Of a stretch of 64,000 bases of DNA, positions 49,301 through 61,455 are shown piece by piece. Numbering within the stretch: position 1 is the stretch's first letter; each line of letters opens with the position of its first letter. The stretch covers positions 186,001 to 250,000 of the forward strand of contig NC_090127.1 in assembly GCF_023973825.1 (NCBI RefSeq), in the 5' to 3' direction. A program made the position numbers and the translations under genes. Source of the DNA: Plasmodium brasilianum. Its lineage: Eukaryota; Apicomplexa; Aconoidasida; Haemosporida; Plasmodiidae. Under the pieces are notes generated by a model that had not been told where the DNA came from, searched no databases, and saw only the letters and a list, made by a program, of their open reading frames with translations.

Positions 49301-49549
49301 TTCCTCACACGTAATTTTCTTTCCATCCTTATTGTCAGTATGATATTCTATATATATATATATCAATGCTTTTTGTAAAAAAGATACTAAAGCATTACTT
49401 GGCAATTTTTCACCATGACTTATATAATAAGAATTTTTTGATATACTTCCTTCATTAAAAAAGGCATAAGCAGTATGTACAAAACCATTCTCTACTAAAT
49501 AGCGATAAATAAGTAAATTAACTTCATCTGATGATAAATGTATTTTCAT
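46337..49549 (-). CDS. TBL1-like LisH protein with Asn-rich tail, no WD40 propeller
   Basis: Single exon, 1,070 residues. Residues 5-36 (SSDEVNLLIYRYLVENGFVHTAYAF...) are a LisH motif closely resembling the start of TBL1/TBL1XR1, followed by the F-box-like helix pair (LPSNALVSFLQKALIYIYIE, about 50-69), so the N-terminal tetramerisation module is intact. From about 100 to the end the protein is low complexity: poly-Asn/Ser/Lys, an NNKNYS repeat, a GSNNS repeat, Lys-rich basic patches (KKKKKKKKSKEF) and acidic tracts (EEEEEENVDYEERVDSDDED). No WD40 repeats follow, whereas TBL1 has eight. TBL1 is a subunit of the SMRT/NCoR-HDAC3 co-repressor; here only the oligomerisation part is recognisable, so a chromatin role is inference. 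The last residues differ from another plausible frame (see findings). Confidence 0.8.
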   Translation of the reverse strand: MKIHLSSDEVNLLIYRYLVENGFVHTAYAFFNEGSISKNSYYISHGEKLPSNALVSFLQKALIYIYIEYHTDNKDGKKITCEEPFSFFRRHECWNEENDLSEEDDNKIEIRKGEKNSSNNLNSLTTSSNVFDNNNNNGNDNSNNNSVSNNRNIINSNNSSVSTNNNNNYKNYSNNKNYSNNKNYSNKKNYSNKKKYSNNNNNDNNDKISNNGNNSNNDNSNNNNKSNSDNNNNNVSSNHVNDDNSNENNKDNVNNNNVVKSKVNDKPNIYRNSFSKFASLNYNDSNISFKDIKRNYANIFAQGKTTKKSSSNKKKNNNNNITDINESVIKEESNSTTGNKRKKAKVIKSSNKSNQIEPNDNNKSNDINNSVLLDHKKKVESNLTESKCENMQSMNSRTSTKDYIVVNNKNKKGNFRKQNKGSDNGNYISNNNNNNTNNGISNNSISNNSISNNSGSNNSGSNNSGSNNSGSNNINSNIISRSNSNSYNNVSKREPIFASISQNSSSSVKKKKKKKKKSKEFSSNIINSKKTIKVPLKKEKKNICKNIKLEKTPPKVPDKELDNKLVINNKYNNGNSNDISSDTSNSNVINNNNDIKNIDSINDIKKNGSSNDNNNTYDFNNEDMDNCSLNSISKLNERDSINHFSDNNIMMTNDKNMNDDYINLKQSNSFFSFNSLENAINDKEKMEINTLNSNCDIYSNSVENNKEDTLIVSSSSVNEKHLNDTMIENKNASNNVNIKKMNHFNVSDYNFSFTNYLHNKKKNIIYNKDKVFHVNNNDLKGVMMFDQTYEHDVQQLGKHEFCNNDNTERYNNYNKGNVCIEEERISTKNKTGADEVEEVNEEDECIEKEKEKANDYNNFLKMDEKEGQINDVENYRNDLNNVLLKKIILKTLNKGNKKCKINNIIKLKEKTINNEENNKEIDEEEEEENVDYEERVDSDDEDHVEYDEEEGSDVEVEVDGIEETGGGNKDHEEYEHNGQEKLCQKEKKSGQKIHNEYEENYNKGHTNDYNDNNNEDDNVDGYLDMERYNLNVKQNYERKNSMEKKIANNEAKGKEEKSNEEEVVCRPYWS
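48131..48240 (-). repeat. 15-bp coding repeat (GSNNS) in the LisH gene
   Basis: About seven tandem 15-bp units, four nearly identical followed by two or three of a second variant (ISNNS). Confidence 0.9.
48955..49055 (-). repeat. 18-bp coding repeat (NNKNYS) in the LisH gene
   Basis: Five or six units of 18 bp encoding KNYSNN or KNYSNK variants. Confidence 0.85.
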
Positions 49550-52001
49550 TTTATATATGAAAAAAACTATTGACTGTTTTTTTTTTATATAAAGAAAAAA
49601 AAAAAACGAATAAAAAACAAAAAAAAAAAAAACTTATATATTATATTATATATATATATATGTATATATATATTTTTAAAGCCTCTGAAATAAGCTCTTC
49701 TTTACGTTTCGCCAATCCTCTTCTATTTTCTATTTCTCTTTTGAATATGTTTTTAATTTTATTTCATAAACATAAATAAATTTTTTATTTTTATTTCTTT
49801 TTTTTATTTTCATTTTCTTATTAATATTTTTTTTTTCTTCGTAAAACATGTATAATTTTTATTTAATTTCTTCTAAATCGCAAAAATGCAAAATTAACAT
49901 TTTATTTACAACGATACATATACATATATGTAAAATGTCATGTTGTGATGTATGTTTATGTATATATTTTTTTTTTTTTTTTTTGATCAAATAAGCGAGT
50001 TAAAATACTATTAAATGTATATACGTGTATTATATAAATATATACTATTAACTTAATATATTTCTTTTTTTTTTTTTTCACTGAGCTCATAAATTAAAAA
50101 AAAAAAATTATTTTAAAAATATACGTTTCTTTATTCTTTTGTAATTTTGTGTTTCTATATTTCTGTTTTATATATCCTTTTTTCTTTTTTCTTTATTCCA
50201 TTTCAAAAGTAAACGACCATGTATATTTTGCTTAAATATATATATTATGTGTTATTGCTATAATATATTCATATTACCGTACTTAGATCACACATTACTG
50301 TATAATCATAATTTAATATCTTACATTTTAAATGTTACCAATAAATAATGTATCTCGAAAACGAAATTGTATTAGAAATCTATATGATGCATGCTTCTTT
50401 TTAATCTTTGATAAAGTTTTTTTATTTTTATGACGCATGTTTCTCTGTAAATATTATAGTTATAATATTTTTGTACAATTACAATCTGTATTCATCCTCT
50501 ACGCGTTTTCATAAAACTTATTTAACATTGGTATATATATATTTATATATAACTCAATGCATATACGCTTCTAAATATATATAATATATACACGTGTTTA
50601 TGTACATATGTACAAATATATGATAACAATTAAATCGGCACTATATTAAATTTATCAATTCTTCTTGCTATTTTTCTATTTATCTATTTTTCCTGATTTT
50701 TTTTTTGCCTTCTTCATTTTTATTAGTATGTCATTTCATACATGTAATAAACCCCACCTTCAATTTTCAACAGTCATTCTTTGATAACACAAATTATTAA
50801 TAAATTACGAAAATGGCTTAAGGGTAAATATTTTACAAGTTTAAAGAATTTTGAGATTTTTATTCATTTTGATAAAAATATGAAAAAAAGAAGTCGTAAT
50901 ATTTATTTTTGTGTATATATTTATATGTATTATGCATGTGTATATTTATATATATATATATTATATGTACTTTATTATATATATATATATATACACGTAG
51001 GTATCAAATATGCAAAAAAAAAAAAAAAAAATTCAATAATACAATGCCTATAGTACAGATTTCATTTTTTCTTCGAATTCTGATCATTTTTAAAGAAGGC
51101 ATGAATTCCGCAACTCATATGTACATGAATTGATTATAACAACGTATCATGTTATATGTATCTGACGAAAAAATAAAAACTGAAACAAATTCTTAAATAT
51201 AATTTCTAATACATATATAGCTAGAATAAAACTATATCGAAATTCTTACACTTATAATTGAAGTGATTCTACAAAAATTTTAGTTATTACAAATCAAACG
51301 GAAAAATGTACTCCAAAAAAACAAACAAATGTATATAAATATATACACATTTCACTATTTACGTAGTCAAATAATAAAAAATAATATAAAATTGCATAAA
51401 AAAAAAATAACTAATGATATACATTTTTTTCACAAACGAAATTTTAAATTCAAGTTCATAATTTTTTTTTTTTAAATAAAGGTAAATATATACAAAAAAC
51501 AAGAAACAAAAAAAACTGTTTTATGTAAATAAATACAGATAACGCAAATGCGTTATTTCGAAAAAATATACAAAAAAAAAAAAAATTTTTTTAATTTAAA
51601 AAATAACAGGTACTACATTAAATTATAACAAAAAAATACGAGGAAGTTATTAAAATTTATTGCGCGTAATTATATATGTATACGTATTTTTAAAAAAAGA
51701 TGTTATAGGCCTATAAAAGACTTCTATAAAACGATACCTTCTTTTTTGTAGAAGCACGCATAATGATTGTTGTATTGAGGGTACAAGAGAATTTTATTTA
51801 TAAAAATATCCTAATGGAAAAATTAAAATAAAATTTTTTAAATAATAGTGATAATTCCTTTTTTTTTTCTTTTTTTTTTTTTTATTTGTTTTTTTTTACC
51901 ATTCCTATATTTAGTAATATTTTTTTTCAAAAAAAAAAGGATACTGTAATGAACATTATTATATATTATGTCTTTTAAAAAAAAGGAGTGCTTTAAAAAA
52001 A

Positions 52002-52032
<31 letters not shown>

Positions 52033-52872
52033 AAAAGAAAAAAAAGAAAAAAAAGAAAAAGAAAAAGAATAAATTAAATTCCATTTTATATTAAAGTCAT
52101 AGTATGCATATAAATATAATAATTTATTTTTTTAAATTTAATTTATTATACTTAAATAGTTTTTTTTCTTGTATATTCTTTTATATTGTTTAAAAAATAA
52201 TAGTAGAATACTAGAAATATCGAATGTGTGCACAAAATTTTTAATTGAAAGGGGTGAAGACAGTTATATTGGGGTATATTAATTGATTATACTTTTAAAA
52301 TTTATAGAACACAAATATTAAAATAATTAAGATTTTTATTCCAAAATATATAAAAAAAATTGTATAACGTTAAAAAACACAAAATATAAAAAAAAGTTTA
52401 CTTTCATCACTTAATGACACATTGCAATAAAAAACAAAAAAAAAAAAATAAATGCTGAATTAAAGTAATTTTTTGCAATTAAAAATAGTGCTATAAAAAT
52501 TATATACATATATTTCTTACTATATAATGATGAAAATGAATAATAATGTAAAAATATAATTTTGTTATAAACTATATATAAAATAAGTTAGAAAAATATG
52601 TTATTTATATACGTTGAATGGATATATATACCAAAAAAAAAAGAAAAAAAAAAGAAACTAATATAACGATGTGTTCATATAATGACGAATTTATGAAGGT
52701 GCACTTTCTGCTGCATTGCGATATTCTTTTTCTTGAATTTTCATTAAATTTTACGCTTCATGTAATAGAATAAAAGATTTAACAATATTCAAAAAGGCAT
52801 ATAACCAAAAAAAAAGAGGTTCCACTGTTGTACGTTTTTACTTTAAAATGTATGTTCATATGGGGCTCCATT
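49550..52872. other. Long intergenic region with A-rich repeats
   Basis: About 3.3 kb upstream of the LisH gene (-) and downstream of NHE (-). It must contain the LisH promoter and the NHE 3' end. Poly-T and poly-A tracts are abundant, (TA)n runs occur near 49643-49673 and 50946-50992, and a run of A6G-type units lies at 51990-52070. Frames near 50781-51133 are Tyr/Ile-rich translations of (TA)n DNA. No gene is supportable. Confidence 0.6.
51990..52070. repeat. (A6-8)G oligopurine repeat
   Basis: About 80 bp of pure A/G on the plus strand: a long A run followed by roughly seven GAAAAAA/GAAAAAAA units. Confidence 0.9.
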
Positions 52873-55800
52873 TCATTTCTTAATAAGCATCCTAAGCATG
52901 TTCCTTTTTAAGATATAATGTAAATATGGTCTATACCTATTAATTTTTATTTGCTGATCATCAAATATACCATTTAATTTTTCATTGTCTTGTGTTAGCA
53001 ATAGTCCATTGGCTGCCTGTTCATTGACAATCTAAAACAAAGGAAAAAATTACATGCAAACAAATGATCAATATCTATTCTGTTCAGCAAAAAAAAATTA
53101 AAATAAACTGCTAAAATGGAGCTGTAACGGTAAGCGCAACGAGGAAGTGAGAAAACGAAAAATGCACAACGAAATGAACACATCGAATAGTATATAACGA
53201 GCAGAAATTAACCCTGTAGTCGCCACCAAAATACAATTCAATAAAATTAAAAAAAAAAAAAAAGATTTACCGTTTTTTTTAAATGCATTAACATGTCGGC
53301 TCCTATTTTTATAAGGCAGTATTTTATGACATCTTTATATTTATTAACAAGTTGCGGGATAAGACTTTTTGCAAGTTCTATATTTCTATAATAACTTTTT
53401 AACAAATTTTTTCCTAACAATAATTTCATAGTAATCCCCCCTTTATCTAATGTGCACTGATGAACATCAACATATGATAATATAATTTGTAAATCTTTCA
53501 TACAATGTTCGTAAACAAGAAATATATTCACCACTTTTGGAGAAAAGAAAAAAGAATGTTTTTTATTGATTTTTAATTTAGACAATAACACATTAAATTC
53601 ATATTCAAAACCATTTCTATGATCAATACTCTTTTTGTTATTATTTTTGTTTTTGCTTTTATCAAATGCATCTGCCCATGCTTTGATAGGATTCATTCTA
53701 ACTTTTTTTAAAGCAAAATCAGCTGATAAATCTAGAATAGAGGTAAGTGTTAATAAACACTCACCTGATATAAAACCGTTTACATACAACTTTTTATATA
53801 ATTCTCTACATGTATTAAAAATCATAATATATAATTCTCCTTCTCTTTCTTTTCTAACAATTTTTTTTCTAAGGGAACTATAAAATACATCATCCTTAGA
53901 TTTACCTGACTTCACCTTTTTATTTTCATAACTTTCATGACTTCTTGCTTTTCTTATTTCACCGAACAACTTATTTTTTATTTTCATTTTAGGCCTTTTC
54001 AAAAAGCTATAAAATGCAGGAACATTTTTTTTGGGATAAACACCCTCTACACATTCAAAATTTATGGTTTGATCTGTATCATATCTTTGTGCTATTAAAT
54101 CAGTTGTATTATTTCTTTGTAATTTTTGCATTTCATTTGTACCATCACACACATCAATATTATTTCCTACGTTACTAATTGCGTACTTATAATTTGACAT
54201 GGAATTTTTGTTATCATCATAATTTTTTTCATTCCTACTTCCCATTGTTCTTAATAGATTTGAATAACTATTCTTTCTTAAAGAACTATTACAAAAAGGA
54301 AGACCCCCCATACATATCTTACACTTATATTTAATATTATTTTTCATTTTTTTTCTCTTTTCTATTTCATTATTCATTAACGCCAAACTTTTACTGTTAG
54401 TTCCCTTTGTAGAAATGTTTAACTCAGATGAGTTCTTTACAGTGTTTTTCAGATAATTATTTTTGTTATAATTACTATTAAAAAAGGAAGATATTCTCTT
54501 TACATTACTATCCAAAGCAAACAAGTTTTTATAAGTTAAATATTCATCATAATCTTCTTGATTGTTTTCGTTGTTTATGTCTTCATTATTCATACCATCA
54601 TCTACAGATATCATTTCTCCATTAGCTCCACAACTGTTACATCTTTCTTGAATATCTTCATTCCCTACTTCATCCTTTTCTTTTTCGTTATATTTCCGTT
54701 TATCTTGTTCTCCTTCTCCTTCTTCTTTTTCCCCTTTTTCATTTTCAGGCGATTTTTCCTTTTGAATCTTTATAATAAAATTATCATTCATTATCAATTC
54801 GTTATCTTCTTTTTCTAAATTAGCTACACGCGAGGCACCCTCGTTATTGTCTTCTCCAATCTTTTTCAAATTTTGGTAATCATTTAATAAATTCTCCTCT
54901 TCCTTAGTAATTTTATCATATTTAATACTTTTAATTGGATACTCCTCCTCTGTATTGCTTTCCTCCTTTCTCCCCTTTCCCTTCTCTTCAAACGCATTGT
55001 GCTCACTTAAAAAATTTAAAAAATTCTTTTTCTTCTTTTTACTTTTATCGCTAGCATCAGCAACATTGCTCCTGTTATCTTCATAATTCTCATTTTCATT
55101 ATCTACATTACTTCTAACCAGCATATTATCACTCAATGTTTTAGGAAAATCAGTAGCATGCTCAATTAATCTTAAATTATATTTCGGATTGAACGTTTCC
55201 TTAATGTCATTGTTATTTACGATGTTATCGATAACTGTAAAGTTTTCTTTCTCAGTTTTGGTTCTTTTGAATTCTCTATAATTCATTTTATTTATTAAGC
55301 GATCATAATTTCTTATAGAAATCTTATCATAATTAAATGCGTTTAAATTTTTTATTTTACTATTATCACAAACCTTCTCAGAATAAGACGAATCATTCTC
55401 TGAAAGTTCATTTAAGTTATTACTTAATCTATCATAATTTTTTGATGATAACGAATAATTAACATTTGTATTATTGTGCTCATCTTCATCATAACTACTA
55501 AGATAATTGTCATTATTCCTAATAACTCTTATTTTCATTTCTCCCTTAAATGAATTATTATAGTTTATTCGTCCTCTAGTAATAAATTCCCCTACTCTAT
55601 ACTTATTATTTCCATTTCTGGTTTTACTTTTTTTTTTCTTCTTTTTATTATTATTGTTAATATATTCATTATGTATATAACTGTATTCATCACTATTATC
55701 CTCAAATTCAATATCAGTAAAGTTGTTCTTCTTCCGTTTTAATTCATTGTAAAAACTATTTTTCCTTTTTTTTTTTTATCAATTGCACTATCATTGTCTT

Positions 55801-58144
55801 TATTCCTGTCTGTGCTTTCATAATTTGAAAAGATCTTATTATTGTGAACTTCCTTAAGTGTGATAATACTAGACATTCCATTGTTCAATTTCCATACATC
55901 TTCGGTTTCTTTATCTACATTTTCTTTTTTTTCTTTGCCTGGTATTCTATTTCCATTCCTGTTATAAAAACTCTCCTTTCCGTTAGAAGAAATATCATCA
56001 AAACTCTCTATTATTGTTTGCGAATCATATTCTTGTTCCCATAAAGAAATATTACAAGAACTAATGTCTTGTAAACATGCATATATATCGGGCAACCTTA
56101 GATCAAATTCTCCATATTTGTTCATCTTTCTCCAATATAATTCAGGTACTATTTTATTAGAAAAGTGCAATATATTTGTGCCTTTAAAAAGCCAATAGTT
56201 CTTTAAGTTGTTTTTTCTAATACTAAAATTATAATCAATCATTTTTAAAACTTTTTCTAAGTATACAATTCTAAAAGGATTAGGTGGGTAAACATTTAAA
56301 ATTTTATATAAACACTCAAATGTTAATCCTTGAATTGTTAATATTAATAACACACTACCACTGATGTAATAGGCTAGTTCTTTTGTTAATTTATCATTAA
56401 TTTTATTTTCTGCTTCAATACGTAACCCTAGAACTAACACGATACCACCCCTCAATCCACCCCATATTAATAATAATATCTCTTTCCAGTTAACAGGGTA
56501 CCCAATTCGTGCCATAAAAGGAGTAAATATCAATATCATTACTGTTCGAGCAAACACTAAATAAATGTACGTTAGTACAATGTAGAAAAAAAAATATAAA
56601 TTATCTTTAAATACATTTTCCATCATTCCAAATGATACAATTCCTGATATAATGAAAATACTAGAATTACCCATAAGAGATAATAGTTCTACTATCTCTT
56701 TATGTTTTCTTTGTGCTATTTCATCTAATGCAATATGACCATATGCATTAATAAATAAACCATAGCAAACTATTGCAAGGGGGCCGGATAAATTAAAATA
56801 ATATTCCGAAACGAAGTAGCATAAATAACACATTGTTATTGTAGCTAAACATTGATTATAATAATATTTCTTATATAAGTTAATCCAAGCAAAAGTTAAC
56901 ATTGCCATACCTATACCGAATACAGGACTTAAAAATAATAATTTCACAAAAAGAATAACATACTGAGAAGCATTCGCTTTATATCCTATTGTTAAATAAA
57001 AAAAAAATTGAAATAGTAAAACAGAACTCCCATCATTTATTAAAGATTCCACATGAAACATAGAACTAATTTTGGATGGAGCTTCAACTACATTTAAAAT
57101 CGATAATACTGCAACAGGATCCGTTGATGATAATATGGAAGCTAATAAAAAACTACTAGATAAAGGAGACTGTTCTTGTCTGTACATAAAAGAATAATAA
57201 AACAATATTCCTAATATACCTACCTGTAATGCTACACCCACAACTGCTAACCCTATTCCACCATATAAAAAATTCTTAAAAGCGTAATAATTAATATCTT
57301 GGGTGGCTTCATATAACAGTATTGGTAACAATATAAAATATAAAACAGACGAATCAATATTCCTTGCATTAATTATAGACTTATGCAAAGTATTTTCCTC
57401 AACCACGTTCAAATTTTTTGCTATCAAATATGTACACATTCCATATAAAAACCAAATAACCGATACTGGAATATTTAATTGGTGGATTTTTGATAAAATA
57501 AATTGTAACATTGTTGCTGATATAAATATGAAACAAAAAAATATAATTCCTTCTGACACCTCATTTGATGCAGTAGGCAACTGATTCTTATGTTCGTCAT
57601 CATCCTTTAATTCATATATATCCTCCTCTTTAACTATGTCCCTTTTTTTTCTCTTTTTTACTGTCTTTTTTTCCTCAGATAAAATTCTAAAACTCTGTAT
57701 TCTCTTTTGAAATGCTATTTCATTCTTATTCGTATTATTATGGGTTAGTTCCAGCCATTTTTTATTAACAGAATTTATGTTCCATACGTCATAACTTCCT
57801 CCTTTAATAACGTTGAAATAGTAATTGCTGTAATGTGTAAAAATACTGTGTCTACATTCTTCATTTATGCATTTTATAAGCTTTCCTTCTTTTTTATCTA
57901 TTTCTCTTATCATAATAATTTGATCCACATCATTTAACTCAAAAAATACATCAAACAAGAACTGCCCAGGTTTGCTAAAAATAGTCACGCTTTTTTCATA
58001 TATATCTCTCTCTTCATTTTTCATTAACAATAAAAATAAAAATAGTACGAAAACTTTAATAATTATGATATCACAAAAAATGCCCAGATTCTTCTTTTTA
58101 GCTCTTTTTTTATAATTGAACAATTTTGTATAAAGCATTTCCAT
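52873..58144 (-). CDS. NHE1: NHE-type Na+/H+ exchanger, frameshifted at an A12 run
   Basis: Exon 1 58144-53271, exon 2 53031-52873 (GT-AG, phase 0). Exon 1 is open throughout only if one A is added (or two removed) in the A12 run at 55766-55777; then the protein is 1,677 residues. Residues 1-200 hold an N-terminal hydrophobic segment (about 25-42) and a lumenal loop. About 203-640 is the transporter core with FILLPILLYEA, SSTDPVAVLSIL (near 336), ESLINDGSSVLLF (near 364, the ion-binding ND) and GGLRGGIVLVLGLR (near 566). The remaining about 1,000 residues are a charged cytoplasmic tail with low-complexity inserts, a Cys-rich patch (KYKCKICMGGLPFC) and a folded-looking C-terminal helical region. 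Plasmodium NHE is implicated in pH regulation and quinine response, and its variable tail repeats are known in P. falciparum. Separately read, the tail looks like an independent 763-residue gene, which it is not. Confidence 0.9.
55766..55777 (-). other. A12 homopolymer at the NHE frameshift
   Basis: Twelve A on the coding strand encoding four lysines just after the transporter core. The upstream frame stops 27 bases later at 55739, while the downstream frame is open from this run through to the next exon. A run of 13 or 10 A would join them. Confidence 0.85.
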
Positions 58145-60829
58145 TCGTATAATTATAACATCTATTTATCATAATTAATTTTGAGAACAGCCCCAATGAT
58201 TATATATAGACTGTTTCTTTATTATATAAGTGCAATGTAATAGCACTTTTATAACAAAAAAAAAAAAAAAAAAACGTTACAATATTTCCTTATACCGTAA
58301 GATAATTTTTTTTTTTTTTTCCTCTTTTCTATTTAAAAACAAAATACATCATTTTATCAAACTGTAAGTACACATATACAAATATAATTTAACCCGATTA
58401 TAACAATAAATCAAACCATAATTAGTTCTTAATAAACTGTGTAAAAATAAATAAACTTTCTTTATATTAATATAATCTCATTTTAAATTATCCCATTCTG
58501 GTTATTCCTTATCCCTCAAATAGGTACACACATGCAAAGGTACACCGATTTTTTATTCCTATTTCTTGTTACCCTGTACTATTTTTTATTTATCTCTTCA
58601 CAAAGGTGAAAAAGGAAGTTTTACATTTAAGAAAAAACAAAATTCCATAAAATTTAAGTATCTCCAGATATTAAACTAAGGGCAATATACTAAACTATAT
58701 TTACCTAAAACTATATACTGATGTATAATACAAAATTAAAATTAAAGAAAAATATATTTAAATTTTTATTTGAATAATCAGGATCATACCGAATACTAAT
58801 TTGATTCTAATTAAGTTAAAAAAAATATGGGTATTATTTTTAGTTTAATTTTTCTAAATTTTCCAAATTTGTTTTTCAGTTAAATACTAAGATTGGTTTC
58901 ACGCATATGAATTTTAAAAGAAATATTATAATAAGAACTCACGAACTACATTGCAGCATTATCTGAACATAATTGACTATGCAGCAATTAAGTTAACAAA
59001 ATTATAAAATTACGTATACCATTATGTTCATACACAATAAAAAATAGGTGCATATATGTTAAAACGAAATAATATGTAATAATGTTGTTAAATCAGAAAA
59101 ACACTATTTCATTTAATAAAAAAAAGTGGATAGCAGAAAATGATATTCAATCTAAAAAAATTGAATTGCAAAAAAAATACCAAAAAATTTACCAAAAAAA
59201 TTTATTATGTTTTTAAAAATAAATAGTTTAAGTACAAAAACGGTTGTATATATATATATATTATGTCATAAAATAAAAAATAATAAGTTTTAATAAATCG
59301 GTTGAACGTTAACATATATATTCATATGTACATTATTTATCTATGTATATCATTATATGGATATAAAATAAATTAATTATTAGAGGTCTGAAGCATATAA
59401 TCAAATAAAACCGGTAACATGCCAAAAATTAATAGTTTTTTAACAGCATAAAAAAAATAAAGATGAATCAGAAAACTAAATATGTATATATTAATTTTTT
59501 CGTATTATTGTAAATTGAAAAAGTAGCTGTAACGGAACAAGTAAATATATATATTTTTGTAAACATTTATTTATAGCGTAAAAATATATTAAGTTATATT
59601 TGGATATACTTTTTTGTTTTTTTATTAAAAGTAACATTATGCTGTAAACTTGTTGAAACATCATTTAATTGATTTTAACATATAATTAAATGAAGTTGTT
59701 GAAGCTTAATATATGTGTACATTTATTTACACATAAGTGTGTACATTTACATATGTATGTGTAAATTCATTAATTTGTATTTATGTATATATTAAATTAT
59801 GGGCATATATATATGTACATTCATTTATATGCGTAAGTTCACATTTTCTGTATATATAATATGTTTTGTTTTAATCCAAAAAAGTGAAAAAAAAAATTTC
59901 GTAACGTTTTAAAGCATATATTTTTTCTGAGGTATTATATGCATTAAGACGACTAAATGTAAAATAAGATTTTCACATATAAAAAATTTAGTTTAATTTT
60001 TAAATCTATATAAGAAAATTTTATTTTACTTAATAAAGCTAGTTCGTAAATGTTCGAATATTTAATGGTACAAAAAGCGTTTTAAATATCGTAATTAAAT
60101 ATTTTAAAATGCATATATTATGCTGGTTGTAAGAATATTAAAGAACATAAAAAAAAAAAAAAATTTTTTACATAACCTCTTTGTTGAATTATGTATAATT
60201 TTTACTTATTAAGTTAATATAATAAAAGGCCACATATAATTTCGTTCAGTCCATTTTTTAAAGCAATAAAATTGATAAAATGTACTTTTCAATTACTATA
60301 TGAATATTATCATTTTTTTAAAAGCATTTATTAAAGATACACCCAACCAAAACATTTTTGAATATATATTTTTATTTAAACAGATACTTTATTTTTTCCT
60401 TTCCCTTGAACTTTTATGATATTAAATAAATTAAGAACAAGAGGAAAAAAAAATTATTAAAATTGAAAGAAGTTATTTTAAAATTGAAAGGCATTATATA
60501 AACAGCTCCTTTTTTACTGCTTAATGAGGGTATATCTATATATCTATTTATCTATATATGTTATATATATATATATATAATATATATATATAATATATAT
60601 ATGTATATGGACTTTTTTTCCCATTTTTAACATTTATCAGAAAATTATAATGAAATAATTCTGCATAAACCAAAACAATACAAACTATGTTACAACATTA
60701 TTACTTTCAAAGCCGAATAGGCATAAATCACAAAAGTGTGCGTATTCTTCTTTTTAAGGAATACAAACAAAATATAAAAATGTGAAGGACCTTGGCATAT
60801 ATTTAAAAGCATTAAAATTATATAAATAT
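58145..60829. promoter_or_regulatory. Divergent intergenic region (NHE / small protein)
   Basis: About 2.7 kb between genes starting on opposite strands. It contains poly-A/T tracts (58258-58274, 58308-58321), (TA)n near 60561-60601, and AT-rich DNA with no supportable gene. An ATG-started frame of 31 codons at 60687-60781 directly precedes the next gene and could be a first exon of it. Confidence 0.5.
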
Positions 60830-61455
60830 ATGTTAACTATGACGAACGACAAGCACAGTAACAATTTTTTCAGTGAATTTAATATATATAATAAAAAAAA
60901 TGCGAAAAAAGTTGTGTACAGGTATTTTCAGAACAGAACGCAAAAACAAACGAAGTATATCACATGGTCATTACTTGCATTTAGTGGTATGTTTCTATAT
61001 ATTACAAACAAAGCCTATGATAGGAATATATTTTATTTGAACAATGAAGTTTATAAGAAATTGAGTAAAAATTATGACTCCTCTACACCGGTAATATTTT
61101 CTGAAATGAAAAATACTTTTTATGATATTTCATATATATTCATGAACTTCGTTAACCCCACTATGTAATTCTTATTTGTGAACGTACACGTGAATTACCT
61201 AAACATGGGATTGCACATATATATATGTACATTATCATTTTTTATAACGCAGATAGTTTTCCAAGTTGATTTAATAAGTTATACAACTAATAGTATGAAA
61301 ATGTGTTAAATTTATTGTAACCAAACATTATAAATCCTATTATTTCCATATACCCCATGCTATGCATATGTATGTATATATTTATATATTTTTTTTTTTT
61401 CCCCTTATCTTACAGCTCGAAGCCCAAAACAGGGCTTTTAAGCAAATTTTTGTAA
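60830..61455 (+). CDS. Small single-span protein, two exons, possibly mitochondrial
   Basis: Exons 60830-61164 and 61416-61455 (phase 2, GT-AG with a strong pyrimidine-rich acceptor), giving 124 residues ending in ISKPKTGLLSKFL. Without the splice the protein would end in NPTM at 61168. It has a basic N-terminal third (KKNAKKVVYRYFQNRTQKQTK), one membrane segment (about 50-68, YITWSLLAFSGMFLYITNK) and a soluble tail. I do not recognise the family; basic N-terminus plus one span suggests an inner-membrane mitochondrial subunit (inference). The frame is open upstream to 60782 without an ATG. An alternative first exon, ATG at 60687 with a donor at 60781/60782 and an acceptor near 60857, is also in phase and would replace the first nine residues or so. 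Confidence 0.55.

Noticed and set aside
46535..49343. Long plus-strand frames antisense to the LisH gene (for example 46535-46885, 47703-48092, 48833-49180)
   Set aside because: They are Ile/Val/Thr or Leu repeats produced by reverse-reading AAT/AAC Asn codons; the sense frame has a real LisH domain.
53247..55538. An independent 763-aa gene downstream of NHE
   Set aside because: The frame is open back to the A12 run without a promoter gap and continues the NHE cytoplasmic tail.
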